The notes under the pieces: model-generated
What the model saw: the letters and a program-made list of their open reading frames with translations, nothing else
What the model was told of the DNA's origin: nothing
Database searches by the model: none
Translations under genes and position numbers: made by a program
Shown: positions 9,095 through 20,752 of the stretch, piece after piece
How positions within the stretch are numbered: position 1 is the first letter of the stretch
Layout: each line of letters begins with the position of its first letter
DNA from: Planctomycetia bacterium
GTDB taxonomy: Bacteria; Planctomycetota; Planctomycetia; Pirellulales; UBA1268
Assembly (NCBI GenBank): GCA_014192425.1
Contig: BJHK01000003.1
Coordinates: forward strand, 185,212-249,211
DNA length: 64,000 nt
Direction of reading: 5' to 3'

Positions 9095-10189
9095 ATGTCG
9101 AGGAAGCGAATTATCCGGTTTCGGGCCGCTCCGGGGCATGCCTACGGCCGCTTTTCCATGTGTGCCGGCTGGCTCTTGGGGCTCGGCCTGCTGGCAGGCC
9201 CGCACTGCCTCGACCACGGCCCCGGGTTCCATCGTGCCGCGGCCGCGGATTCCGCTGTCGCGGACCCGGCCGCCGCCGAGGCGGAGAAGGCGGAGCCGGC
9301 AGCCGCCCCGGCCCAGTCCCAACTGCCGGCCGCAGCGGAGGTCGAACTCGAAACCAGCGACGGCGTCGCGCTCAACGTCTGGCACTACCCGGGAAACGCG
9401 ACCAACGCGGAGGGGGGTGGTGTCAGCGTCATTCTCCTCCACGACTTCGGCGGTTCGCACAAGGAAGTCGAGCCGCTCGCCACGGCGCTGCAGTCGATCG
9501 GTTGCGATGTCGTGGTGCCCGACCTGCGCGGTCACGGTGCGAGCCGCATCAGGCGCGTCGGCGGCCAGGAGAGCAAGGTCGAAGCCAAGGCTCTCAAGGC
9601 GCCGGAAGTCGAATTCATGGCCCACTCGCGCGGCAGCCAGGTCCGCGATCAGGCCGCGCAGCGTGGCGACGTCGAAACGACGAGAAACTGGATGATCTCG
9701 CAACAGCTCCCCATGGACCGACTGCACGTCGTCGGTGTCGGCCTCGGTGCCGCCCTCGCGGCGACATGGACGGCCGAGGACGCCAACTGGCCCAGCCTCG
9801 CCTCCGGCCCGCAGGGCAAACAGGTGCGCGGCCTGGTCATGATCGCGCCCCTGCTGGCGCCCCGTGGGCTGTCGTTGCTCAAACCACTGGAGCAGGAGAC
9901 GGTCAGGCGCACGACGCCGATCCTGATCCTCGGCGGGCGGAGCGACAAGGACGCCGACCGGGCCTTCGATCAGCTCAAGCGCCAGCGGCCGCAGGCGTGG
10001 TTCAAGCGCCCGGCCAAGGGCAAGGTGGAACGGGCCGAGAAGCTCGAAGACGCGTCGAAGGCGACGCTGTTTCAGATCGAGCTCGACTCCGGTGCGGAAG
10101 GAGAGAAACTGGCCGCGGAGCCGGGCGTGGCGGAGGCCATCGAGCGGTTTCTTTCCCTCACGAAGCCGGCGCAGAAACCGCGGCGCTGA
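9095..10189 (+). CDS. Alpha/beta-hydrolase-like protein lacking the nucleophile
   Basis: The 364-residue protein has an N-terminal hydrophobic segment (CAGWLLGLGLLAG) and an Ala/Glu/Pro-rich linker, so it is probably exported or anchored. From about residue 87 it follows the alpha/beta-hydrolase fold: VSVILLHDFGGS (oxyanion-hole region), DVVVPDLRGHGAS, LHVVGVGLGAALAATW (nucleophile elbow), and TPILILGGRSDKDAD (acid strand). The elbow reads G-V-G-L-G at residues 214-218, so the serine of GxSxG is glycine at position 216. Catalysis of the usual type is therefore unlikely. It is divergent from the VWA gene and converges on the LysM gene with five bases between. Confidence 0.75.
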   Translation: MSRKRIIRFRAAPGHAYGRFSMCAGWLLGLGLLAGPHCLDHGPGFHRAAAADSAVADPAAAEAEKAEPAAAPAQSQLPAAAEVELETSDGVALNVWHYPGNATNAEGGGVSVILLHDFGGSHKEVEPLATALQSIGCDVVVPDLRGHGASRIRRVGGQESKVEAKALKAPEVEFMAHSRGSQVRDQAAQRGDVETTRNWMISQQLPMDRLHVVGVGLGAALAATWTAEDANWPSLASGPQGKQVRGLVMIAPLLAPRGLSLLKPLEQETVRRTTPILILGGRSDKDADRAFDQLKRQRPQAWFKRPAKGKVERAEKLEDASKATLFQIELDSGAEGEKLAAEPGVAEAIERFLSLTKPAQKPRR

Positions 10190-10195
10190 CCGGCA

Positions 10196-11191
10196 TCAGG
10201 GCAGGCGGAGTTCCATCCCCGGGACGACGAGGGCGGGAGACCGCAACCGATCCCGGTTCGCCTGCCAGATCCGCTCCGCTTCCCGTTCATCGCCGTAGAA
10301 TCGCCGGGCGATCGTGGCGAGGGTTTCCCCCGCTGCGACTCGCACCGCCGCCGGTCGGGCCGGCCCGACCGGCGTGGCGACGGGCGCGGCCTCGGGGCGG
10401 GCGAGCCAGGGTTCCGGTGCCGCCGTGGAGGGTCCCGCAGGCACCGGCGTCGCGACGACGTGCGGCCGGCCGGGCAGACCACCGGCCGGCGGCTCGATGA
10501 CGGTGCCCGGATCGGTCATGTCGCCTTCCCCCGCCGGCACCACAGTCCATGGCGGGGGCAGCCGCAATTCGAGACCGATCGGCAACACCCGCGGATCCTG
10601 GAGCCGCTCCCGGTTGGCGTTCCAGATCGCGCCGGCCGCGGACGGATGGCCGTAGTATCGGGTCGCGATGCCCTCCAGGTCGTCGCCGTCGCGAACGACG
10701 CACGACGCGGGGACGAGCGCGTCGGGGAGCGGGCGGGGAGCGACGGCGGGCCGGGAAGCGGCCGACCAGGACACCGTGGACGGCGGCCGCTGGGCATCGA
10801 GCAGGGCGGGCGGCGGAATGTCTAGCATCGAACGGTAGGCGGGTTCAACCTCGGGCGCCGCGGCGCTGGGCAGCGGGGCGGCCAGCGCCGGCGGAGGCGG
10901 CGGCGGCAGGTAGGCGGACCGGACCGGCAGGCCGCTGCCCGGCGAAAGTTCCGACTCCGGCACGGGGAAGACCGGTCCGGCGACCGGCGCGGCCGGAGCC
11001 ACTGCCGGATCCTCGGCCCCGCCCTCGGCCACGGGCATTGCCGGCGCCGGCGCGAGAGCCTCCTGCCCCGTGTGCTGCGCGCGCAACGCGACGGCCGACG
11101 CCAACTCCTGCGCCAGCGGCGAACAGAGGACGACCCCCCCGGCCACCATCGCCAACCCGCCGCCGAGCCGCAGCATCGATACGAACGACAT
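10196..11191 (-). CDS. Membrane-anchored protein with two LysM domains
   Basis: An N-terminal hydrophobic segment (LGGGLAMVAGGVVLCSPLA) is followed by a long Pro/Ala-rich linker and two LysM-type peptidoglycan-binding modules. The first contains VVRDGDDLEGIATRYYGHPS and ends with ELRLPP. The second, at the C-terminus, contains VAAGETLATIARRFYGDER and ends GMELRLP. LysM modules bind N-acetylglucosamine polymers, so the protein likely attaches to the cell wall on the outer side of the membrane. The ATG at 11191 (MSFVSML) places the helix at the N-terminus; an alternative ATG at 11248 would add 19 residues. No catalytic domain is seen. Confidence 0.8.
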   Translation of the reverse strand: MSFVSMLRLGGGLAMVAGGVVLCSPLAQELASAVALRAQHTGQEALAPAPAMPVAEGGAEDPAVAPAAPVAGPVFPVPESELSPGSGLPVRSAYLPPPPPPALAAPLPSAAAPEVEPAYRSMLDIPPPALLDAQRPPSTVSWSAASRPAVAPRPLPDALVPASCVVRDGDDLEGIATRYYGHPSAAGAIWNANRERLQDPRVLPIGLELRLPPPWTVVPAGEGDMTDPGTVIEPPAGGLPGRPHVVATPVPAGPSTAAPEPWLARPEAAPVATPVGPARPAAVRVAAGETLATIARRFYGDEREAERIWQANRDRLRSPALVVPGMELRLP

Positions 11192-11322
11192 GGGACACGG
11201 TTCCCGTGGAGCGGACACCCGGCCAGGTGCCTCCCACGTCTCAACCATGCCCGGCGAACCCTCGCCGCAGGGGCCGTGAAGCCCCGCGGCACCGGTCCCG
11301 CCCCGGCCCGCGACCGGTCATC

Positions 11323-11363
11323 ACCGGCACGACCGGCACGACCGGCACGACCGGCACGACCGG
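11323..11363. repeat. 9-bp tandem repeat, four copies
   Basis: ACCGGCACG occurs four times in a row (11323-11358), followed by a partial copy. It lies in the gap of about 190 bp between the LysM gene start and the secDF stop. It is not in a supported reading frame. Confidence 0.85.
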
Positions 11364-11385
11364 ACGCCCGCCCGCGACCGGCGGC

Positions 11386-14300
11386 TCAGGCGGGCCGCGG
11401 CGCCGCGCGGCCGGCGACCTGCTCCGCCGCCGGGGCGAAGCGATGCTGGAGCCAGAGCACGATCGGCGAGGCGATGTAGACCGTGCTGTAGGTGCCGGTG
11501 ATGATGCCGACGAGCATCGTGAAGGCGAAGGCATGGATGCCCTGACCGCCGAACAGGTACAGGATCAGCGTCGCCAGAAACGCCGTGCCCGAGGTGAGGA
11601 TCGTGCGGCTCAGGGTCTGGTTCACCGCCCGGTCGATCATGTCGGCCGTGACGAACGGGCTCTTGCCGCGCAGTTCCCGGATCCGGTCGAAGATCACGAT
11701 CGTGTCGTTGATCGAGAAGCCGACGATCGTGAGCAGGGCGGCGACGACATCGAGGCTGATCTTGAAGTCGTCGACCAGCGCCCAGCCGAGGAACGGGGCC
11801 ACGAAGCTGCTCAACGCCAGGCAGGCCACGGCCACGAGCACGTCGTGCGCCAGGGCGACGACGGCAGCCAGCCCGAAGGCCACATTCTGAAACCTGACCC
11901 AGACGTAGAGCACGATCATCGCGAGGCTCGCGAGCAGCGCGTAGACCGCGGTCAGCTTGGTGTTGCCGGCCACCTTGGCGCCGATCGAATTGGCCGACAG
12001 GTAGACCGGCGTCTCGGCGAGGTCCTTGGCCACGCGCTCCAGCACCTTCTTCGCCCCCTCCGGCGGCAGCGCGGTCGAAAGCGACCACTTCTCGTAGGCC
12101 TTCGTGCGGCTCGTCATGCCGTTGGCCTCGAGCAGGTCGAAGGCCGCCCCCGTAAAGCCCTCCGCGGCCAGGGCCGCCTCGATCGTCGCCCGCAGCGTCG
12201 GTAGATTGATCCGCTCCGGAAACACGAGCGCCGCCCCGGTCGTGAGCGCCGCAGGATCGGCCGCGGCAGCCTTGCCCGCATCCTCCGCCTGGCGGGTCGA
12301 TGCCGGCTCGCTGAACTGCATCGAGTAGGTGAGAAGCCGGCCGGGGAACACCTTGACCAGTGCCCGCTCCACGCCGTCCGCATCCCGGTTCGAGGTATCG
12401 ATCTTGTATCGCGATCCGGCCACCGCGTCGCCCGACGTCACGGAGCTGACGGCCACGTCCGGCAGGCCCTCCGCGCCGGCGAGCGACTCCCGGACGGCAC
12501 CGATCTCCAGCGACTGGTTCTCCTTGAACGCCACCTGCACGCTCGTCCCACCCGTGAAGTCGATGTCGAACAGCCCCTGGCCGCGCATCCAGGCGGCGGC
12601 CAGGCCCGCCGCGATGAACAGCAGCGAGGCGAGGATCGCCGGCTGCATCCAGGCCACGAACCTGAAGTCGGTCTGGCCGAACAGGCGTGCCATCGACAGC
12701 TGGGTGATCCACCGATTGCGTTCGGCGATGTCGAAGACGACCCGCGAGCAAAACACGGCCGTGAACAGGTTGAGCGCCAGGCCGAGGGCGAGCGTGACCG
12801 CGAAGCCCTTGAGCTGGTCGGTGCCGATGACGTACAGGATCACGGCGGTGATCAGCGTGGTCACGTTGGAGTCGAAGATCGTGGAGAAGGCCCGCTGGAA
12901 GCCGTTGCGGATCGCCATCCGCACGGCCGCTCCGCGATCCATCTCCTCGCGCATCCGCTCGTAGATCAGCACGTTGGCGTCGACCGCCATGCCGACCGAG
13001 AGGACGAGGCCGGCGAGGCCGGCGAGCGTGAAGGCCGCCTTGATCGAGATCATCAGCGCCAGCACGAGCACGATGTTGAGGAGCACGGCGAGGTCGGCCA
13101 CGAACCCGGAGAACCGGTAGTAGGCGAGCATGAACGTCAGGACCACGATCGTGGCCAGGAGCATCGCCCGGAAACCCGACTGGATCGTGTCGGCCCCGAG
13201 CTGCGGGCTGATCTTCTGCTCGCTGATCGGCTGCTGCACGAGCGCGGCCGGCAGGCTGCCGGCGTTGAGGATTCCCACCAGCGACTCGACGTCCGACTGC
13301 TGGAAGTTGCCGGTGATCGTGCCGCGTGAGGAGATCGTGTCGTTGATCCGCGGAAACGACAGCAACTGGTCGTCGAGGAGGATGCCGAGGTTGCTGTGCA
13401 GGCCGTTGGCCGGATTGGGCAGGTTTTGGCCGGTCAGCACCTGGAACAGGGCCGCGCCGGCGGGATTGAACGCGAAGTCGACGCAGGGCCGCGTCGTGCC
13501 GGGATCGAAGCTGGTCGCGGCCCGCGTCAGGTAGCCCCCGGTGACGTTCATCTCGTCGAGCATCACCAGCGCCTCGGTCCGCTCGTCGGCCGTCGTCCTC
13601 GTCACCAGCCGGGCCCGCTCCGCCGCCTCGATCCTGTCGGTGTCGACCTGCACCCAGCGGGCGACGGGCCGGCCGTCGTCGATGACCGTCGTGCCGGCAG
13701 TGCGGCTGCCGAGCTCGATCGCCCGGGCATGCCGCGGATCCCGCGGATCGGCCGTGATCCGGAACTCCAGCACGCCGGCGCTCGAGACCTTCGTCTTGAT
13801 CAACTCCACTTCGGCGGGATCGACGTCCGGGACGATGACCTCGATCTGGTCGAGGCCGAACTGGCGGACGGTCACTTCCTTCTGGCCGCCGGGATTCACA
13901 CGGCGGCTGACGGCGGCGACGAGCTTGTCCATGTTGACCTGCGACGCGGGAGCGGCCACCTCGAAGCGGAGCTCACTGGCGTCCCCCTGCGGGATGCGGC
14001 CGAGGAGCCGGAGTGTCGCACCGTCGATGTCGAGTTTCTCCACGGCCTTGAGAAAGGCGTCCTGGGCGGCCGACGGCCCTTCGAGCCGGACGGCCAGCCT
14101 GTTGCCCTTGTCCGACGTCACCGTCCCCTTGACGCCTTCGGGCGCGGCAAGCAACCCCTCCAGCCGCGCGATGCAATCGTCCTTGACCCCGGCCGACTGC
14201 CGCGATTGGTCGATCTCGTAGACCAGGATCACGCCTCCCTTGAGGTCGATCCCCAGCCGGGGCGGCCAGCCGAACCAGCAGAGCACCCCGCCGACGGCGG

Positions 14301-14523
14301 CCGCCGCGAGGACCGTGGCCAGCCGGCCCCACATGTCGGCGGCCCGAAGCCGCGGGGCGACCAGCCGGGCAACGACCGTCGGCACGACAACGGACAGCAG
14401 CAGCGCGACCCACTGCGCCCACGGCTCCTGCCACCAGGCCGTCTCGACGGCGGCCGGCGCAGCAGTGCTGGCCGCCACCTGGGCCTGTGCAAAAAGGACC
14501 ATTCCAATGGCCGCGATGTTCAT
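11386..14523 (-). CDS. secDF: Protein translocase SecD-SecF fusion
   Basis: The 1045-residue protein joins SecD and SecF, the accessory Sec subunits that use the proton-motive force to pull exported proteins across the membrane. The SecD half has the first helix, then LGIDLKGGVILVYEI, a large periplasmic region, and the GMAVDANVLIYERMREEMDRG motif near residues 525-545. The SecF half starts around DIDFTGGTSVQVAF and has GFSINDTIVIFDRIRE near residue 940. Single-chain SecDF is known from several bacterial groups. The ATG at 14523 overlaps the yajC stop by four bases (ATGA), which indicates translational coupling. An open frame continues upstream but overlaps yajC in another frame and was rejected. 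Confidence 0.95.
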   Translation of the reverse strand: MNIAAIGMVLFAQAQVAASTAAPAAVETAWWQEPWAQWVALLLSVVVPTVVARLVAPRLRAADMWGRLATVLAAAAVGGVLCWFGWPPRLGIDLKGGVILVYEIDQSRQSAGVKDDCIARLEGLLAAPEGVKGTVTSDKGNRLAVRLEGPSAAQDAFLKAVEKLDIDGATLRLLGRIPQGDASELRFEVAAPASQVNMDKLVAAVSRRVNPGGQKEVTVRQFGLDQIEVIVPDVDPAEVELIKTKVSSAGVLEFRITADPRDPRHARAIELGSRTAGTTVIDDGRPVARWVQVDTDRIEAAERARLVTRTTADERTEALVMLDEMNVTGGYLTRAATSFDPGTTRPCVDFAFNPAGAALFQVLTGQNLPNPANGLHSNLGILLDDQLLSFPRINDTISSRGTITGNFQQSDVESLVGILNAGSLPAALVQQPISEQKISPQLGADTIQSGFRAMLLATIVVLTFMLAYYRFSGFVADLAVLLNIVLVLALMISIKAAFTLAGLAGLVLSVGMAVDANVLIYERMREEMDRGAAVRMAIRNGFQRAFSTIFDSNVTTLITAVILYVIGTDQLKGFAVTLALGLALNLFTAVFCSRVVFDIAERNRWITQLSMARLFGQTDFRFVAWMQPAILASLLFIAAGLAAAWMRGQGLFDIDFTGGTSVQVAFKENQSLEIGAVRESLAGAEGLPDVAVSSVTSGDAVAGSRYKIDTSNRDADGVERALVKVFPGRLLTYSMQFSEPASTRQAEDAGKAAAADPAALTTGAALVFPERINLPTLRATIEAALAAEGFTGAAFDLLEANGMTSRTKAYEKWSLSTALPPEGAKKVLERVAKDLAETPVYLSANSIGAKVAGNTKLTAVYALLASLAMIVLYVWVRFQNVAFGLAAVVALAHDVLVAVACLALSSFVAPFLGWALVDDFKISLDVVAALLTIVGFSINDTIVIFDRIRELRGKSPFVTADMIDRAVNQTLSRTILTSGTAFLATLILYLFGGQGIHAFAFTMLVGIITGTYSTVYIASPIVLWLQHRFAPAAEQVAGRAAPRPA

Positions 14524-14906
14524 GCGTCTTCTCTTCCGTTTCTCGACTCCGGCTTCTCGTCCCCGAGCACCCGGGCGATGCTCGCGAGCGTGACACCTAT
14601 TTTCACGTTCCCCGCGTCGTCGACCTTGAGGGTCACCCGGTCGGCGTCGCGATCGACCGCGGCCACCGTGCCGTAGATTCCCGACGAGGTCACGACGCGA
14701 TCGTTCTTCTTCAGCCCCGCGAACAGTTCCTGCTGCTTCTTTCGCCGCTCCTGCTCGGGACGGAAGAGGAGAAAGTACGCCAGCAGCGTGATCAGCGCGA
14801 CGGGGAGCGCACTGATCAGGTTCCGGAGAAAGCCATCCGAACCGGGCTCGGCCGCCGGGTCGGCGGCCTGCGCGAACAGGGGAAGGAGGTCCGAGGGCTG
14901 CGGCAT
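14520..14906 (-). CDS. yajC: Sec translocase accessory subunit YajC
   Basis: The 128-residue protein has one membrane helix (LISALPVALITLLAYFLLF, about residues 31-49), then a basic stretch RPEQERRKKQQELFAGLKK, and the YajC core NDRVVTSSGIYGTVAAVDRD. YajC works with SecDF at the SecYEG channel. The ATG at 14906 gives the usual family length; an upstream in-frame extension is Arg-rich and looks untranslated. It lies between tgt and secDF, the common bacterial order. Confidence 0.95.
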   Translation of the reverse strand: MPQPSDLLPLFAQAADPAAEPGSDGFLRNLISALPVALITLLAYFLLFRPEQERRKKQQELFAGLKKNDRVVTSSGIYGTVAAVDRDADRVTLKVDDAGNVKIGVTLASIARVLGDEKPESRNGREDA

Positions 14907-15042
14907 GGGAGACGGGGATTCCGGTCGGGGGCGGGGCCTGCGGACGGCGACCATCCGCAAGCCGGCAAATGTAGTGGTCGCCGTGCGCCAGCGGCAAGCC
15001 CGGCGTCTGCCGGGCGAAGCCTGGCCCCGGAACCGTGCCGGC

Positions 15043-16188
15043 TCATGCGGCCGAAGGGTCCTGACCATCGACCCCTGCGGGGGATGCGGCCAGCGTCGCC
15101 AGCAAGTCCCGCCGCGTCGCCGCGAACCGGCCGGCGACGATCGCCGCACGCAGCCGGGCGACGAGGCGTTGATAGAAGGTCAGATTGTGGATCGAGGCCA
15201 GGACCGGGCCGAGCATCTCGTCGGCCCGAAACAGGTGGTGCAGGTAGCTGCGGCCGTGCCTGCAGGCCGGGCAGGGGCAGCCCTCCTCCAGCGGCCGGTC
15301 GTCGCGCACGTGGCAGGCATTCCGCAGCCGGACCTGACCGGCGAACGTGTAGACGAGGGAGTTGCGGCCGCAACGGGTCGGCAGCACGCAGTCGAACATG
15401 TCGATGCCCGCGGCCACGGCCTCGATGATGTCCCGCGGCTGGCCGACGCCCATCAGGTAGCGCGGGCGGTCGGCCGGCAGGTGGGGCATCGTCGCCCGCA
15501 GGGCGGCGTCCATCGCCTCCGGCCCCTCGCCGACGGAGAGCCCGCCCACGGCGTAGCCGGGGAAATCGAGGGCCCGGAGCCCGGCGGCGCTCTCCGCCCG
15601 CAGGTCAGGATCGAGGCCCCCCTGCACGATCCCGAACAGGGCCTGATCGGGACGGGCATGGGCCACGCGGCACCGCTCCGCCCAACGCAGCGACCGGCGC
15701 ATGGCGTCGGCAACCAGGCCCCGGTCGTTGGGGAGGGCGACGACGTGGTCGAGCTGCATGGCGACGTCGGCGCCGATCCGCTCTTGGATCCGCATCGAGT
15801 TTTCCGGCGTGAACTCGACGGGGCTGCCGTCGATGTGCGAGCGGAAGAATGCCCCCGCCTCGGTGACCTTCACCTGCTTGGCGAGGCTGAACACCTGGAA
15901 GCCGCCGGAGTCGGTGAGCGTGGGGCCGTCCCAGCCCATGAACCGGGCCAGTCCCCCGCCCTGCGCGACGATCTCCTCGCCGGGCCGGAGGTGGAGGTGG
16001 TAGGCGTTGCCGAGGAGCATCCCGGCGCCGGTCTCGCGAACGCGGCCGATGTCCACTCCCTTGACGGTGGCCGCGGTGGCGACGGGCATGAACAGCGGCG
16101 TGGGCACGCTGCCGTGCGGCGTCGTGAGCCGACCGGCCCGAGCGTCGCCGTCACCGGCCTCGAGCGTGAACGAAAATCTGGGCTTCAT
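15043..16188 (-). CDS. tgt: Queuine tRNA-ribosyltransferase
   Basis: Tgt exchanges guanine 34 for preQ1 in tRNAs with GUN anticodons, an early step of queuosine formation. The 381-residue protein shows the start [19 protein letters not shown], the substrate motif [26 protein letters not shown], and [18 protein letters not shown]. The zinc site is seen as CPCPACRHG plus the following histidines. The ATG at 16188 was chosen over an upstream start that would add 27 residues unlike the family. It is the first gene of tgt-yajC-secDF. The 534-bp gap upstream is full of repeats. Confidence 0.95.
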   Translation of the reverse strand: MKPRFSFTLEAGDGDARAGRLTTPHGSVPTPLFMPVATAATVKGVDIGRVRETGAGMLLGNAYHLHLRPGEEIVAQGGGLARFMGWDGPTLTDSGGFQVFSLAKQVKVTEAGAFFRSHIDGSPVEFTPENSMRIQERIGADVAMQLDHVVALPNDRGLVADAMRRSLRWAERCRVAHARPDQALFGIVQGGLDPDLRAESAAGLRALDFPGYAVGGLSVGEGPEAMDAALRATMPHLPADRPRYLMGVGQPRDIIEAVAAGIDMFDCVLPTRCGRNSLVYTFAGQVRLRNACHVRDDRPLEEGCPCPACRHGRSYLHHLFRADEMLGPVLASIHNLTFYQRLVARLRAAIVAGRFAATRRDLLATLAASPAGVDGQDPSAA

Positions 16189-16255
16189 GCGACATCGCTC
16201 CTGCCACGGCCTTCCGGAAAACCCGGCACACGCCTCAAACCTCGAATCGCCGTTC

Positions 16256-16386
16256 GGGGCTGCCCACACCCTCTCGCCGGACGTTCGCCTCGGCCATCCT
16301 GGCCTCGGCTCTCTGCATGTCCGCTTCGCTTCGCCATCCTGGCTGCGCTCGCTCCCATAGCCCGGCTCGAGGGGATGGGCAGCCCC
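16256..16386. repeat. 131-bp element bounded by 11-bp inverted repeats
   Basis: GGGGCTGCCCA (16256-16266) is the exact reverse complement of TGGGCAGCCCC (16376-16386). The interior contains smaller inverted repeats such as GGCCATCCTGGCC. No second copy was seen in the window. Confidence 0.65.
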
Positions 16387-16413
16387 TCACTGCTGCAAAG
16401 GCGGGCATACGAG

Positions 16414-16535
16414 GGAGTCGGTCGGGGGCACGCGCAGGAGTCCGGGGTGCTTTGCCTGCACCGAATGACGAACCATGCCGCCGGCGGTGATATCGGCAAA
16501 GTCCCCCGGCGACGAGCATGCCTCCGACCGGCTCC
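16414..16535. repeat. Double-stem dispersed repeat, copy 2
   Basis: The outer arms GGAGTCGGTCGGGGGCA (16414-16430) and TGCCTCCGACCGGCTCC (16519-16535) pair over 17 bp with two G-U pairs. The inner stem again uses CTTTGCC and GGCAAAG, extended by CCGGGG and CCCCGG. The loop keeps GACG-ACCAT. Confidence 0.85.
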
Positions 16536-16574
16536 CGCACGCACCACACCCTTGCCCGGCCGGAAGCCGGGCCT

Positions 16575-16612
16575 CCCCGGCGTGGTGAACCTCGGCTTCA
16601 CCACCGCCGGGG
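16575..16612. repeat. Long 15-bp stem hairpin
   Basis: CCCCGGCGTGGTGAA and TTCACCACCGCCGGGG pair over 15 bp with one bulged base and a 7-base loop. The right half overlaps the first 70-bp repeat unit. The position fits a terminator or 3'-end structure of hppA, but there is no U-tract. Confidence 0.65.
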
Positions 16613-16722
16613 CAAGGCTGTCGGGGCCAGGGATGGCCCGACAGCCGCGATATTCAGAACCTCGGCTTCACCACCGCCGGGGCAAGGCTGCGGGGGCCAT
16701 GGATGGCCCCGCAGCCGTGAAA

Positions 16723-16726
<4 letters not shown>
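16587..16726. repeat. 70-bp direct duplication, two copies
   Basis: Two 70-bp units (16587-16656 and 16657-16726) begin GAACCTCGGCTTCACCACCG. Each contains a hairpin: GGCTGTCGGGGCCA with TGGCCCGACAGCC (16616-16646), and GGCTGCGGGGGCCAT with ATGGCCCCGCAGCC (16686-16716). The two stems differ but keep pairing. The last bases of the second unit overlap the hppA stop. Confidence 0.8.
16686..16716 (-). terminator. 3' hairpin with CCATCCATGG apex, hppA end
   Basis: It begins seven bases after the hppA stop in the direction of transcription. The stem is about 14 bp with one bulge. Its apex and arms match the hairpin after the lipoprotein gene at 6581, and a sister copy follows at 16616-16646. No U-tract is seen, so its role as a terminator is inferred from position. 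Confidence 0.55.
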
Positions 16727-19320
<2,594 letters not shown>

Positions 19321-19444
19321 GATCGGATGAACTCCGGACGAGACTGGTGGATGACGGGAACAAAGACGCCGGGGCAGGTGCGAATCCCCGGCGGGTGCGG
19401 CAATTGAACCCTGCGAAAAACGGCCTGTCAAACCGCCGCCGGCC

Positions 19445-20752
19445 TCAGACGGCCGCCTTGCCGATGGCGTGGTAAGCGAACCCCCGGCGCCGCATCTCCG
19501 CCGGCGCGTAGAGGTTGCGGCCGTCGAAGATCGTCCGCGACCGCATCCGCCGGGCCATGGCGTCGAAATCGGGCCGGCGGAAGTCACCCCACTCGGTGAC
19601 GATCGCCAGGCAGTCGGCCCCGTCGAGAGCGTCCAGCGAGTTCTCCGCGTAGGCCAGCCGGTCACCGTAGATCCGGCGCACGTTCTCCAGCGCCTCCGGG
19701 TCGGAGACGCAGACCGTCGCCCCACCGGCGAGCAGCCGCTCGATCAGGTCGATGGCCGGGGCGTCGCGGACGTCGTCGGTCCGCGGCTTGAAGGCCAGCC
19801 CCCAGACGGCGATCCGCCGGCCGTGCAGGTCGCCGCCGAAATGCGCCGCGATCTTCTCCCCCAGCACCTGCTTCTGGGCGAGGTTCGTCTCGTGCACGGC
19901 GGACAGGATCCGCGGCGTCAGGCCATGATCGCGGGCCATCGCCGCCAGGGCCTGCACGTCCTTGGGGAAGCAGCTCCCGCCGTAGCCCGCCCCGGGAAAC
20001 AGGAACGCGAAGCCGATGCGGCTGTCGTGGCCGATGCCCCGGCGGACGTCGTCGATGTCGGCCGCCATCCGCTCGCAGAGGTTGGCGACCTCGTTGATGA
20101 AGCTGATCTTCGTGGCGAGCAGGGCGTTGGCCACGTACTTCGTCATCTCGGAGCTTTCCGGAGACATGACGAGAAACGGGTTTTCCGTCCGCAAAAACGG
20201 CGAGTAGAGCGCCCGCATCGTCTCCGCCACCTCGGCCGACCGGGCCCCGACCACGACCCGGTCGGGCTTCTGGAAATCCTCGATCGCGGCCCCTTCCTTG
20301 AGAAACTCCGGATTGCTCGCCACCCGACAGTCACGGCCAAGCCGCTCGCGCAGGCGCCGCTCGATTCCCGCCGCGGTCCCCACCGGCACCGTGCTCTTGG
20401 TGACGACGATCGCCTCGGGGTCGAGATGGGCCGCGATCGCGTCGACCACCGCCCAGAGGGCCGAGAGGTCGGCCGAGCCGTCGGCTGCCGGCGGCGTGCC
20501 GACGGCGAGGAACACGACCTCCGCGTCGCGCACCGCGGCGGCGGTGTCGGTCGTGAACCGCAGCCGTCCCGCGCGGGCGTTCCGCTCCACGAGTTCCTCG
20601 AGCCCCGGCTCGTAGATCGGCACCTCGCCGCGATTGAGCCGCTCCACCTTGGCGGCATCGATGTCGAGGCAGGTGACCGCGTTGCCGCTGTCGGCGAAGC
20701 AGGTGCCCGTCACGAGCCCGACATAGCCGGTGCCGACGACCGCGATCCTCAC
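19445..20752 (-). CDS. ugd: UDP-glucose 6-dehydrogenase
   Basis: This enzyme oxidises UDP-glucose to UDP-glucuronate with two NAD+, feeding extracellular polysaccharides. The 435-residue protein has the NAD site [18 protein letters not shown] at the N-terminus, [15 protein letters not shown] in the middle, the catalytic cysteine in [16 protein letters not shown] near residue 260, and the C-terminal [16 protein letters not shown] motif. It starts with GTG overlapping the gyrA stop by four bases, so it is probably translationally coupled to gyrA. A polysaccharide role alongside gyrase is not functionally obvious; the coupling probably reflects genome compaction. Confidence 0.95.
   Translation of the reverse strand: MRIAVVGTGYVGLVTGTCFADSGNAVTCLDIDAAKVERLNRGEVPIYEPGLEELVERNARAGRLRFTTDTAAAVRDAEVVFLAVGTPPAADGSADLSALWAVVDAIAAHLDPEAIVVTKSTVPVGTAAGIERRLRERLGRDCRVASNPEFLKEGAAIEDFQKPDRVVVGARSAEVAETMRALYSPFLRTENPFLVMSPESSEMTKYVANALLATKISFINEVANLCERMAADIDDVRRGIGHDSRIGFAFLFPGAGYGGSCFPKDVQALAAMARDHGLTPRILSAVHETNLAQKQVLGEKIAAHFGGDLHGRRIAVWGLAFKPRTDDVRDAPAIDLIERLLAGGATVCVSDPEALENVRRIYGDRLAYAENSLDALDGADCLAIVTEWGDFRRPDFDAMARRMRSRTIFDGRNLYAPAEMRRRGFAYHAIGKAAV

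Larger units (their letters stand above)
16189..16722. other. Repeat-rich gap between hppA and tgt
   Basis: This 534-bp gap has no supported gene. From tgt outwards it contains a long inverted-repeat element (16256-16386), one copy of the double-stem dispersed repeat (16414-16535), a strong hairpin (16575-16612), and a 70-bp direct duplication (16587-16726), each unit of which carries a GGCTG...CAGCC hairpin. The tgt promoter was not identified. Confidence 0.8.

Noticed and set aside
11286..11385. The 9-bp repeat as part of a coding tail
   Set aside because: The SecDF frame stops at 11386 and the LysM gene runs away from it; the VPV-type repeat peptide is a shadow.
14524..14997. Longer N-terminus for SecDF
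   Set aside because: It would overlap yajC in another frame. The ATG at 14523 gives the expected first membrane segment and an ATGA junction with yajC.
19321..19725. Longer N-terminus for the membrane pyrophosphatase
   Set aside because: The extension crosses the ugd coding region and is not hydrophobic. The GTG at 19320 has a ribosome site and a signal-like segment.
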